A DNA stretch of 64,000 nucleotides, from assembly GCA_004431415.1 (NCBI GenBank), contig QPMI01000579.1, positions 124,001 through 188,000 of the forward strand, written 5' to 3'. The notes beneath the pieces are model-generated. The model did no database searches. It had not been told where the DNA came from and saw nothing but the letters and a program-made list of their open reading frames with translations. Below, piece by piece: positions 1 through 9,900 of this stretch. This stretch comes from Cyanophora paradoxa. Its lineage: Eukaryota; Glaucocystophyceae; Cyanophorales; Cyanophoraceae. Both the position numbers and the translations under genes were made by a program. Each line of letters opens with the position of its first letter. Positions within the stretch are counted from its first letter, which is position 1.

Positions 1-40
1 CGCGCACCCGCCCCGCCCCGGCCCGATCAGCACCCCGCAG

Positions 41-1313
41 GCCCGCGACGAGAACCGCAAGGACGACCAGCGTCCGCCCCCCGGCGCCCTCGCCCCGAGC
101 GCCGCGTGCCCACCGGGGGGCGGGGCGCAGTGGACGACAACAAGGACGGCGTGGCGGACGTGAAGCAGATGGACCGCAAGGCCCTCCTCCGCCGCAAGCT
201 CCTCCTCTTCGCCAAGGCGCGTACCCCCGGGCCTCGAACCCCCCCCCCCCTCCCCCCCCCCCCCCCCCCCCGGCCTGAACCCGTCCCCCCGCAGGTGGTG
301 GACCCCGAGGTCGTCGCCGGCGCCCTCGGTACTTCCTCCCCCTTCCTTTCCCTCGCTCCGCGGGGCTGACTCCCCCCGCAGGCGGGATCTATGCCGGTAC
401 CCCTCCCCGCCCCGATGAACTCCGCACTCGTACCCCCGTAAGCCGCGGCAGGGTACGTGGCGGTCATCGCCACCCTGCGCATCCAGTTCGCCCAGGCGCG
501 CATTCTCTGTCCCTCCGTCTGGGAATCGCGTACCCCGCCGGGGGGGCGCCGATGCGGGGGCGCAGGCAATCACGCTGGGGGCGGCCATCGGCGACTTCCT
601 CACGCCCGTGGCGAACAAGGCCCGCGCCGCCCGTCTCTTCCGCCCCTCTCCCGCCCGCCCGAGCCCCCGTGCCGCAGACCGTGACCCCCCTCCTCACGAA
701 GCTCGTCCCCCCCGAGTACGCCAAGTGGCCCGCGTGCGCCGCACTCCCCGCCCGCCCCGCCCCCGCCTCGGCCGGCCCCGCCCCCGCCGAGCGCCGCGCC
801 GGGGGCAGCGTGGGCGTCCGCTACGCGTGCAAGTGCGCGGGGGTCTCCATCGCCTGGTAGCCGCCCCCGCGCCCGCGCCCGCGCCGCCGCGCGGCTGAGG
901 GGCGCGGGGGAAGGTTCGCCCAGAGGGTCATCTCCTCCTTCCACTCCTCCATGCGCGGCGCCCAGCTCTTCGCCTCGGTGCCCCCCACCCGGGCCCGCCC
1001 CCTCTGCCCAGGAACTCACGTCCCGCCCTCCAGGGCACCCTCCACTGGCTCGGGCGCAACGGCTACACGATGAAGGTGCCGGCCGCCCCCTCCGCGCCGG
1101 CCCCACCGTCGCGGGACGGGGCGAGCGGGGCCTGGCGGGGCGCAGTACGACGCGGCGAACCCGCTGACGCTGGCGGCGGTGACGGTGGCGGGCGGCCTCG
1201 GCTTCGCGTACCAGGTCAAGTCGCTCTTCGACATCCCGTGGCTCCTGAAGCTGCTCCTCTGGCCCTGCGACCTCGCCGAGACCGCCCTAATGTACGCCGT
1301 CGGCGTCCAGTGA
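41..1313 (+). CDS. Multi-exon gene for EF-hand-like multi-pass membrane protein (5' end missing)
   Basis: I reconstructed eleven exons: 41-71, 131-216, 295-328, 382-396, 452-495, 566-619, 678-724, 809-856, 926-977, 1034-1075 and 1146-1313. They join without a stop into 206 codons plus TGA at 1311-1313. The first part contains an EF-hand-like calcium loop (DDNKDGVADVKQMD), then a basic helix (RRKLLLFAK). Hydrophobic stretches follow: GGIYAGYVAVIATL, ITLGAAIGDFL, ACKCAGVSIAWVISSF, LTLAAVTVAGGLGFAY and FDIPWLLKLLLW. This suggests several membrane helices. It resembles a conserved uncharacterised protist and algal membrane family I remember only by its pattern, so no function is assigned. Introns after 216, 495 and 619 seem to start with GC rather than GT, because only those junctions keep frame. 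The junction at 724/809 is the least certain; family resemblance would favour a Lys-Trp there. The start codon lies to the left of the window. Confidence 0.72.
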
Positions 1314-1661
1314 GCCGCCCCGCGCCCCGGCGCGGGCGAGCCGCGAGCCGCCCCCCCTGCGCCCCCGCGCCCCCGTGCCTCCGCGTACATGTACATGTAC
1401 ATGCTGTAACTCCGATACGTAACGCGCCGAACGTAACTTAGCTATAGTAACTATCTCAGCTGCAGGAGGGGGCGGGCCTGCGCTGGCCGCCCCGCCCTGG
1501 GCGCATGCTCCTCGCACGGAGCGAAGTGCGAGGAAGGGGGCATCGCCCGTGAGTGGAGGGGGTGGACCCCGAGAGAGGAGGACCGTTCACGAGAGGGGGT
1601 GTAGAGACGGGCGCCGGGCAGGGCCGTCACTTGGGCGCCAGGGCGAACCTGCGCGGCAAAG
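1314..1661. other. Intergenic region between convergent genes
   Basis: This stretch lies between the stop of the plus-strand membrane protein gene and the stop of the minus-strand tail-anchored gene, so it should carry both 3' UTRs. It holds a short TACATG tandem repeat at about 1386-1401. I see no clear coding sequence in it. Confidence 0.5.
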
Positions 1662-2189
1662 TCAGGGCAGGCGGCGCGCGTCGAGGCGGGCGGGGAGGGA
1701 AGCGGGCCAGAGCGCGAAGACGACCATCAGGAGGAAGAGTCCTAGGATCGCAGCCTTCTTCTTCGTCGACGTCTGCTGCAGCGCAACATCCAGCTTCTTG
1801 CTGCGCGGCCGCGGCGGCGTCAGACGAAGCTGGGCGGTTCGGCGGCACGCTTGCGGGCCTAGGCGACCGCGTGCCACGCTTTAAAGGCCTATTCGACATT
1901 AGGCTGGCCGCTGACGCAGGTCGCCGGCACATGGTCGCGTCAAAACGGGCGCGGGGCCGACAGCCAAGCTATCCGACGAGTGCGCGGCGGTAGGTGACGC
2001 TCTCGTTACGGACCTAACATCGAGCAAAAACGCATTCTCCTCGTCGCCGCCCTGCTGCCGCGGCAGAAGCTTCTCCTTCTCTTTTTCCTCTTTGCTCTTC
2101 TTCAAGGCCTGCACTGGCACTGCGGAGGCGACGATAGGCGGCTCGGAGGGCCCGTCGGCTGGCTCTGGCGCCTTCGTCGGCAGCTTCAT
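1662..2189 (-). CDS. Small tail-anchored membrane protein, two exons
   Basis: Proposed exons are 2189-2014 and 1800-1662, with a GT-AG intron (donor GTCCGT, acceptor GCGCAG) that keeps frame at phase 2. The product is 104 aa. The N-terminal half is hydrophilic and Pro/Ala-rich, with a charged helix (KKSKEEKEKEK) and an acidic dileucine-like sequence (DEENAFLLD) that matches the endosomal sorting pattern [DE]xxxL[LI]. The second exon ends in one hydrophobic segment (AAILGLFLLMVVFALW) preceded by KKK, with about 15 residues after it. That is the topology of a tail-anchored protein facing the cytosol. The ATG at 2189 was chosen as the first Met in the hydrophilic frame; an upstream exon is possible because the frame stays open to about 2576. 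It resembles a SNARE-like tail in layout only, and no SNARE motif was confirmed. Confidence 0.5.
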
Positions 2190-3404
2190 GTCGCTAAAGC
2201 TCTGTACCCGTGCCTGCTCGCGTCCCCCCACATATGCATGGCGGGTCTGCGCATGCTCCGGATCCGATCCGGCATGCGCACCGGTAGGTCCGGTACCGTG
2301 CGCGGTGCTGTACATGTGCGCCCCCGTTGGGACCACCGCTGGGCCGGCGGGGCCCGGCGCTGGCACCGCATGCGCAGCGGGCGCAGGCGGCCCGACTGCT
2401 GCGGCTGGGCGACGCGGATCGATATCCGGAGGCGGCGCCGGCGCGCGGCGCACGCGCATACGTACCGCCCCGCGCGGCCGGGGCGAGCGCGCGCGGCCGG
2501 GGCGAGCGCGCGCGGCCCCGGCCCGAGCACTAGCGCTAGCGCGCCCCGGGCCCTCGGCGAGACCGCCGACGCCCACGTCGCCTGCGTCGAGGGCGCGCCG
2601 CCCCGCCCCGTCCGCCTAGCGCAAGCGCTAGCGTCGATCGCGATCAGCACATGTACACTTCTACATGTACAATTGCAACTGCTGGCCCCGGTCCATGCTC
2701 AACACGTAGCTCAACACCCCGCATGGGGGCCCCCCAGTCTGCTGCGCTGGATCATTCAATGATTGTCACATGCATTGATATCGATGTTTGACACCACAGC
2801 TAGTTCTAGGTCTTGCGAAGTTGAATCGATGTCATACTGCGAAAGCAAATAAGCATTTGCAATTGCATGTCTACAGCTATATATATATATTTAGGGGAAA
2901 AAGGCATTTTGACATGAGACTGCTCCCCTTCGAAGCATGAATCATTTGAATGATCATGACTAGGACACCACTTGAAACACAATCTGGCAATAAAACACTG
3001 CCAGGTTGCGCACACTAACGACGCCGCGAAACCAAGGCGAATAATGTAGAAAGACCAACTACAATTAGCAATGCATCTCACTTATTTGATTCACCGAAAA
3101 CAATTCGAGGGGCACCGGTCTTTGCAGCCTTAGCTCCGGAATTTTGAAAGCACTGCGGCAATCGCTGTGGAGTGAAGCTATAGCTATAGCTAACTGACTA
3201 CAGCTAGATATGTATGAAAACAGACTCAGCTTGTCCAGGATCACTTTGCATGCATGTATACGTCATCCTATTAATATTGCTCTATATGTATATGATGGAG
3301 AATAAATACATAGAAATTAAACCTAATCGATCGTCGAATTCATGTGTTGATGCCGAACCACGGCATCGGAGCTTGAGAGCGGGGGGAACTCGACGGGTTC
3401 ATTA
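2190..3404. other. Intergenic: GC-rich promoter-side segment then AT-rich segment
   Basis: About 2190-2640 is GC-rich and includes a tandem repeat of a gcgagcgcgcgcggccgggg-like unit near 2480-2520; it probably holds the promoter or 5' leader of the tail-anchored gene. About 2640-3400 is much more AT-rich, with inverted TACATGTA elements near 2651-2671, a TA run near 2877-2890 and GCTATA repeats near 3176-3190. It should include the 3' UTR of the giant minus-strand gene. Open frames here look like chance. Confidence 0.5.
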
Positions 3405-3740
3405 TCAGCTCTCCTGGACGGGCGGCAGAGGCACGTCGCTGACCTGCGAGCTGCGGCGGCGGTCGAGGCGGGCCTCGGAGCGCGCCGGCTCGGCCTCGCG
3501 GCGCCCGTCGGGGCCCGCCCCGTCGTACTCCTCCTCCTCGCCGACGTCGTCCAGGGGGGCGCCGGCGCCGGCGCCGGGGCCGATCTGCTGGTCGAGGACG
3601 GAGAAGAGGTGCGCGAGGGCCTTGTTCTCCTGCAGGAGCTCCTGCCCCGACTTGCGCCTCCCCTGCCGCCCCGCCCCCGCCGGCGCCGCGCCGCCCGGCT
3701 CCGGCGAGCCGGCCATCACCGGCACCTGCAGCTCCACCGG
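3405..3740 (-). CDS. Giant gene, last exon: cytoplasmic C-terminus
   Basis: This exon of 112 codons including the stop fits an acceptor CTGCAG just above 3740, which matches the phase-0 donor at 3987. It encodes a Pro/Gly/Ala-rich segment, then a helix with spaced leucines (QELLQENKALAHLFSVLDQQ), an acidic patch (GEEEEYDG) and a basic Arg/Ser end (RRRSSQVSD) that could be phosphorylated. The end VPLPPVQES is not a recognised PDZ ligand. A nearby alternative acceptor would change only the first few residues. Confidence 0.55.
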   Translation of the reverse strand, partial: PVELQVPVMAGSPEPGGAAPAGAGRQGRRKSGQELLQENKALAHLFSVLDQQIGPGAGAGAPLDDVGEEEEYDGAGPDGRREAEPARSEARLDRRRSSQVSDVPLPPVQES

Positions 3741-3934
3741 CTGCAGCGACGCCCGCCGCATCGCCCCTGCGCGCACGCCCCGCCGGCGTGAGCCGCTGCC
3801 CCGCCCACTGAAAGCTCCCCGGGCGGGGTTCGCACCTGGAACCATGGCGCTCAGCACCGAGTTACGGCGCCACGCAGCATCACCGCCGGCCTTTGACTGC
3901 CGAGGCGGTCAGGGGCAGCCGCGAAACAAGTGGG

Positions 3935-3972
<38 letters not shown>

Positions 3973-6900
3973 GGGTAGCCGGCGCACGGTGTTGGAGGCG
4001 GCAGAGGGCGGGCGCTCGCGCTTCGCGATGGAGGGGCGGCGGGGGATCATCGCCGGCTCGACAAGCGTGTCGCCGGGAGCCGCCCCCGGCTGCTCCGGAG
4101 CCCGCCCCTTGCCCTTCCAGGCCTCGGGGTCGTACGCTGCGCCCCGCTCGCGATCGCCAGCCGCCTCCGGCTGGTCCTCGGAGCCGGAGACGGCGCCCCG
4201 CGGGCTCCGCGTCGTCCCCGAGGCGAGGCTCGAGCGGCGCGTCGGGATCGGCGGCAGGTCGATGAGGCTCGTGAGCGAGGGCGTGATCATGCGCGTGACG
4301 TCGGGGTCCCGTGGCGGGGCGAGCGGTGCCGAGGCGGCGATGCTCGCCGCGAGGTCCGCCGCCTCCCGCGCCGAGCGCGCCGCCGCGGAGGCGGCGCGCG
4401 CCGAGAGCTGCGCCGCCTCCGCGGGGGTCGTCGTCACCTCCGGGATGGCCTTGGGGCTCTCCCCGCCCTCCCCGCGCCGCGCCGCCCGGCCCGGCGTGGG
4501 CGTCGTGCGGCCCCGCGAGCCCGGCGAGCGGGGCGAGCCGGAGCCCGAGGCCGAGCCCGGGCGCGGGGAGGCGGCCCTGCCCGCCTTCGCGGCGGGGCCG
4601 GGGTCGGGCCCGAGCATGGCGGCGATGCCCGAGCCGGCGAGGGGGAGGTCGAGCGGGTCGGGCGACTCGGCGCCGCCGCCGCCGTCGGGCATGACGCGGG
4701 GCGTCTTCGCGAGGCGGAGCGAGAAGTTGGAGATGGAGACGGCCATCGGGTTGCCCCCGCGCTTCGAGCTCGTCCCCACCGAGCTGCTCGAGGCGGAGCG
4801 CGAGTCGCGCGCCCCGGCCCCGGCCCCGGCCCCGGCCCCGGCGGCGCTGCCGGAGAGGGCGGCGGCGACCTCGGAGGCGGAAGGGGGCGGCGAGGCCCTC
4901 TCGCTGCGGTTGAGGATCTCGAGGAGGCGCGGGTCGGCGTCGAAGGATGGGTCCTTGAGGTCCCACGGCCCCTGCGGCCCGATCGACCACGTGAAGGCCT
5001 CCGGCTCCCGCACCTCCTCGTGCTTCCTCGGCCTCCGCTTGCGGCGGCGGTAGATGACGGCCCCCGCGATGCAGAGCGTGCAGCCTCCGGCCGCCACCAC
5101 CGCCACGACGACGGGGATGAGGATGGAGGCGCTGGAGCCGGCCGCCGGCGCCGGCGTCGGCGTCGGCTCCTCGGGCGGCAGCACGGCGGTGCTGTTGAGC
5201 GTCTTGTTCGTCTGCACCACCTCGAGCCCCGCCGCGTACGAGCGGATCGCCGTCAGCACGCCGTCAATTTTGCTCACTGCGCGTTCACCCGTCAGCGCGC
5301 GGAGCCGGTGGGGCCGGAAGCGCGGCCGGCGAGCGCACCGCCGAAGCTCGTGAGATGGTCGGCGGAGCACAGGATGTAGCTGCAACCGGGCATCAGTCAT
5401 CGTACGCCAACCTGAGATTAGCGGGGAGTGCGGGGCAGGCGCGGACCGGGCGAACTTCCCGACCTCCGGATCGTCCACCTCGATCATCTCCTCCTTGAAC
5501 GAGAAGCTGCGCCCGAGGGAGGCCCGGGGTCAGCGGCGCGAGCGCAGAAGCACAGCTGGCAGTGAAAGCATCACTCACCCTGCAAGCCCGTCTTGAGGGA
5601 TCGCCATCCACTGTTTCTGCTCCTCGTTCCAGTACACCAACGCGACTGACGATGGCGTTAGCCGAACGCGCGTCGAGGATCGCCGACCGCGACACAGCCA
5701 ACTCACTCAGGTCATTTTCATTTATGCTGCCGCGCGTGATGGGCATGGCCATCTCGATCCTCGCCGTCAAACCTTTGACGGGAGTTTTCGTTCCGAGCTT
5801 CACTTCGATGACGGGGCTCGTGATCTCCCTGCGTATGCAGGAAGGTGAGCCGTGCGCTGTGATGTCAGGGAACCCGCGGTTGCGCACAGCGTCTTGTTGG
5901 TGCGGATGGCCGGCAGAATGGACCCGTTGACGACGATGGTCTCGTTCGCGGTCTTGATCGTCGTGTTACCCGCCTGGCTGAAGTTCGACAACGCAGTTGC
6001 CGCCTGGCTCAGCGGCATGGGCGATTTCTTGAACTGAACGAACGAAATCGTCCAGCCGGGATCTGCGCCACAGACGCATTCGTAAGCATGGTCGCCGAAA
6101 TGCGGCCTCTGCGACAAATGACTGGGCACCTTCCGGCTCGTGCTTCTGGACGAGTTCCGTCGCCTCCTTCGGGATGCGAACGCGGCTGGCCGGGAGGCCT
6201 TGCGCGCGGGCCTGCCACACCTGCTTCTCCTCCCCCTCCTTGTGGTTCACATGGCAAACTGCGAGCGAAAAGCGAGCAGCGCAGTACGGTGAGCAATGAG
6301 AGCGCTACGAACTGCGCGCGCAACGAGAACGCTGAAGCTCAAACGTACCTTTCCCGTCTGCGTTCGTTTGAAGTACGCCGAAAATGAGCAAAAATAAAAT
6401 AAATCAGTCGATGGCATTATAGCAAGCTCGACACTGCAGCTGTTTGAAAAACCTCTACGCACATGTGAGAGCGAGGTTTGGCGAAGCGTCCTGCTTGAGA
6501 ATATCGGAGCACACGCCGCAGTTGCTGTGAGAACTGATGAACACCTGCTCGACAGCGCCTTTGTGAGCCGATGGCGAGACGCGATCTTGATCTCAAAGAG
6601 GTGATAGGTGCAAAAGCGGACCGAGATGGCTTCCTTGCACATCTTGTACAGCTGGCTCGTGTCCACGAGCTCGGGCTTGAAGAACTGTGAGCTCGCAAAC
6701 GAGTCGAGCGCCGTTGTCACAAGCTGCGAAGAGATTTCAGGTGTCACAGATGTGGTATCTTTGAGCAACGCGACACAAGCAAGCTTCTCGCCTTCCAGAG
6801 CTGGTTCAGCGCCGGGCAACCTTCGACCTTCTTGAAAGACTCCAAAATGATCTCGGCTGCGCACGATCCAGTTATGATCATGAACATCGGTTTCTCGCCC

Positions 6901-9900
6901 GCGCATGGCGCCGGGGCGCACCGAGCGTCTGCGTGGTCATGTTGTTGGCGACCTGGGGCACGGGCTTGGCGAGGACGAGGGCGAGGACGGAGGCCTGCTC
7001 GAGGGCGTCCACGTCGCCCCCGTCGACGATGTCGCGGAACGCCTTCGCGAAGGCCGCCACCGAGTCCGCCGCCAGCTTCTCGAACATCTTCCGCTTGGCA
7101 TCGTCCATGGGCGCCGCGCCCGAGCCTGCGCCCGCGCCCGAGCCCGAGCCCGAGCCCGAGGCAGAGCCAGGCAGCGGCGTCGGGGTGGCCCCCGCGCCTG
7201 AGCCGGAGCCTGCAGACCCCGATCCGGATCCCCCGCCAATGACGTCTGGGTCCGGGGGTGCTGGGATCGCGTTAGAGAAGCGGGCTGGGGAGTCTGGAGC
7301 GGGGGCGACGCACCCGAGTCGGCGAGGCTGCGGGCGAAGTCGCCGAGCATGTCGGTGACGCCGGTGACGGCCTGCAGGGCCTCCTCCGCGGAGCCGCCGG
7401 ACGCGGCCGCGGCGACGGCCGCGAGGGCTTGCTCCGGGGTCGCCGCCACGACGCGGACGGGCCGGAGGACCGACAGGACGCTCGCGTTGCGCGTGTCGGA
7501 TATCTCGACGGCGAGCTGTGCCGTCTCGTTGCCGCCGAGGGGCGAGAGCAGCGCGACGATCTCGGAGGAGACCTTGGGGGACGTGAGGGGCAGCCACACG
7601 CCGCTGCGAGGGTCGTATTGCTGCAGCGCGTCAGAGGCGGGCGTGACGACGTCGTTTGGAGGGGCGGGGCTACCTTGAGCTGGTAGCGGAGGGGCGTCTG
7701 CGCGTCGACCCAGTCCTCGCAGGTGGCGCGGAAGAGAGTCTGAAGGGCGACGCCCTCGGCGGGGCTGACGGCGCAGCGGCCGCCGGCGGGCGGCGTGTTG
7801 AGGCCGAACTCGAGGGTCGACTCGCCGGCAGAGAGGGCCCCCACGAGGACCGTCACAGTCGCGCTGTAGCGCACGCCCGGCGAGAGGAGCTCCACCGGCA
7901 GGGTCACGGCCGAGCTGCTCGCCGTGGTGCGCGCGGCGCGGCCCGAGAGGTTGAGGTTCTGGCCGGGCGGCTCGGACCAGACGAGGGGGAGGAGGAGCCC
8001 CGCGGCGTCGTAGCCCGGCGGCAGCTTCACGGAGGCCTCGAGGACGACGTCCTCGAGGGCGGAGAGGAGCGTCGGGTCGTTCGCCCCGCCGTTCGCCTGC
8101 GCCGCGCCCCTCAGCAGCGCTCGAAGGAATCGAGGAATGCAGCGCGAGCGGCGCGGGGACCTTGATGGAGACGACGGGGACGTCGTTGTTGGAGATGCCG
8201 ATGGTCTGCGTCGTCGTGTCCACCTGGCCGTCCAGGCCGAAGGAGAGGTCCGCCAGCGCGGCCTGCCCGGAGAGCACGCTCTGCAGGCCCGCCTCCGACA
8301 CCGTCTCGTTCGCCTCCGACGCCAGCACCGTAAACGTGTGCAGCGAGCCGATGGGCAGGCCGGAGAGCGCTCGGAGGCGCCTCCCGGCGCCGCCGGTGCC
8401 GAACGTCGCCGGGTTGACGTCGAGGAGCGGCGTCGGGAGCCACTCCGAGCGCCAGAGAATGTTCTCGGCGAGCGGCGGCTTGTTAGGCTCCGTGACGAGC
8501 CAGCAGTAGAGGAGCGGGATGGTGGGGTCGTCGAGCGAGCGGCTGCGGGAGGCGTCGAGGGTGAAGGTCCGCAGAGCGGATATTTTGCGCGACGACCCTG
8601 CCCCGCGCGTCAGCTCCGCCTCCAATTCGCGCATGCACAGGGAACATTCGTACCTCCCTCGAGCTGCGCGACGACGGGCTGGGCGGGGACTTGCAGGTAA
8701 ACGACGGCCTCGGATACCGCCGTCTCGTCCTCCTCCAGCGCCGCCGTGAACTTGAACTTGAACTGCCCGCGCCGCGGCAGCAGCCCCGGCGGGATCTTCA
8801 GCTTGTTCGTCGTCTCCTTGTCGATGATGTCCTGGACCTTCGGCGGGACGGGCATGTTGGCGCTCACGACGGACCAGCCGTAGCGGATCCCGGTCGTCGC
8901 GTTGTCCGACACGATGGCGCCGCCGGCGATGATCGTCCGCTGCGCCGTCGCGCGGAGCTCGACCGCCTTGCCCTTCGTCGACTTGACCGCGGACCCGCCG
9001 AGGATCGCGATGCGCGGGACCTCCTTCTCGGCCTTCAGGACGCTGACGACCTCCCTGTACGTCGTGTTGAAGGCGAGGCTCGTCGTCGTCACTGCCACAG
9101 AGATCCGCGTGCCGGGGGGCAGCGCCCTGGGCACGGTGAGGACTCTGCTGCCCGAGCCGACGAGACCCGAGAGCGCCGCCGTGTTGTTCCTGGCGTTCGC
9201 CTCGGCGACGGCTTCGGCCAGCACCGCGGGGCACGGGTCGTTGAGGCACTCCCACGCGAGGTTCACCGCGTGCCCGCCAAACCCGGCGACCGGCTTTGCC
9301 GTAATCACGATGGGCTCAAGAGGCGACACGATGCCGAGGTACTGCGCACGTGAGACTATCAGCTGGCGGCAGAGGTCTAGAGCGGCGGACAGTGATGGGC
9401 CGCACCGAGACGGCGACTTCCAGAGACGGGACCGAGCCTGGAGCGATGCCCACCCTCCCCTCGAACGGCACGCCGTCCTCGGCGTCCGGCGTCAACTTCG
9501 GCACGAACTCGAGGCTGTCGCCAGGCTTGATCGTGTAGCCTGCAGCCCGGGCGTTAGGCGATCTTCCGCGCGAAAAACGCCGCGTTTTCGCACGCACCGG
9601 CTCCGAAGTCGACCCGGAGAGTGTCGTCCGATAGCCATAAAACCGTTGCTCCTGCGCGCGAGTTTCAACACTTTTGTCCGAATATTTACCGCTGCCATCC
9701 ACGACAAATTGACAGCGCGCGGCGCACCTTCGCCGAGTTTCGCGAGCGTGGACGGCGCGAAAACGTCGCTGGCGGCGCCCTTCTGATTTGCCCCCGGCTC
9801 GCTCGCCTGCTTGACGGGCTTGTCGAACGTGATTTCCAGGCTTGTCCCGAGCGGGCTGTACAGCGCCGACTCCACCTTGAGACCTGAAATGCGAATCATG

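Noticed and set aside
27-569. Minus-strand 180-aa Gly/Arg-rich open frame at the left edge
   Set aside because: It lies antisense to well-supported spliced exons of the plus-strand gene and is low complexity.
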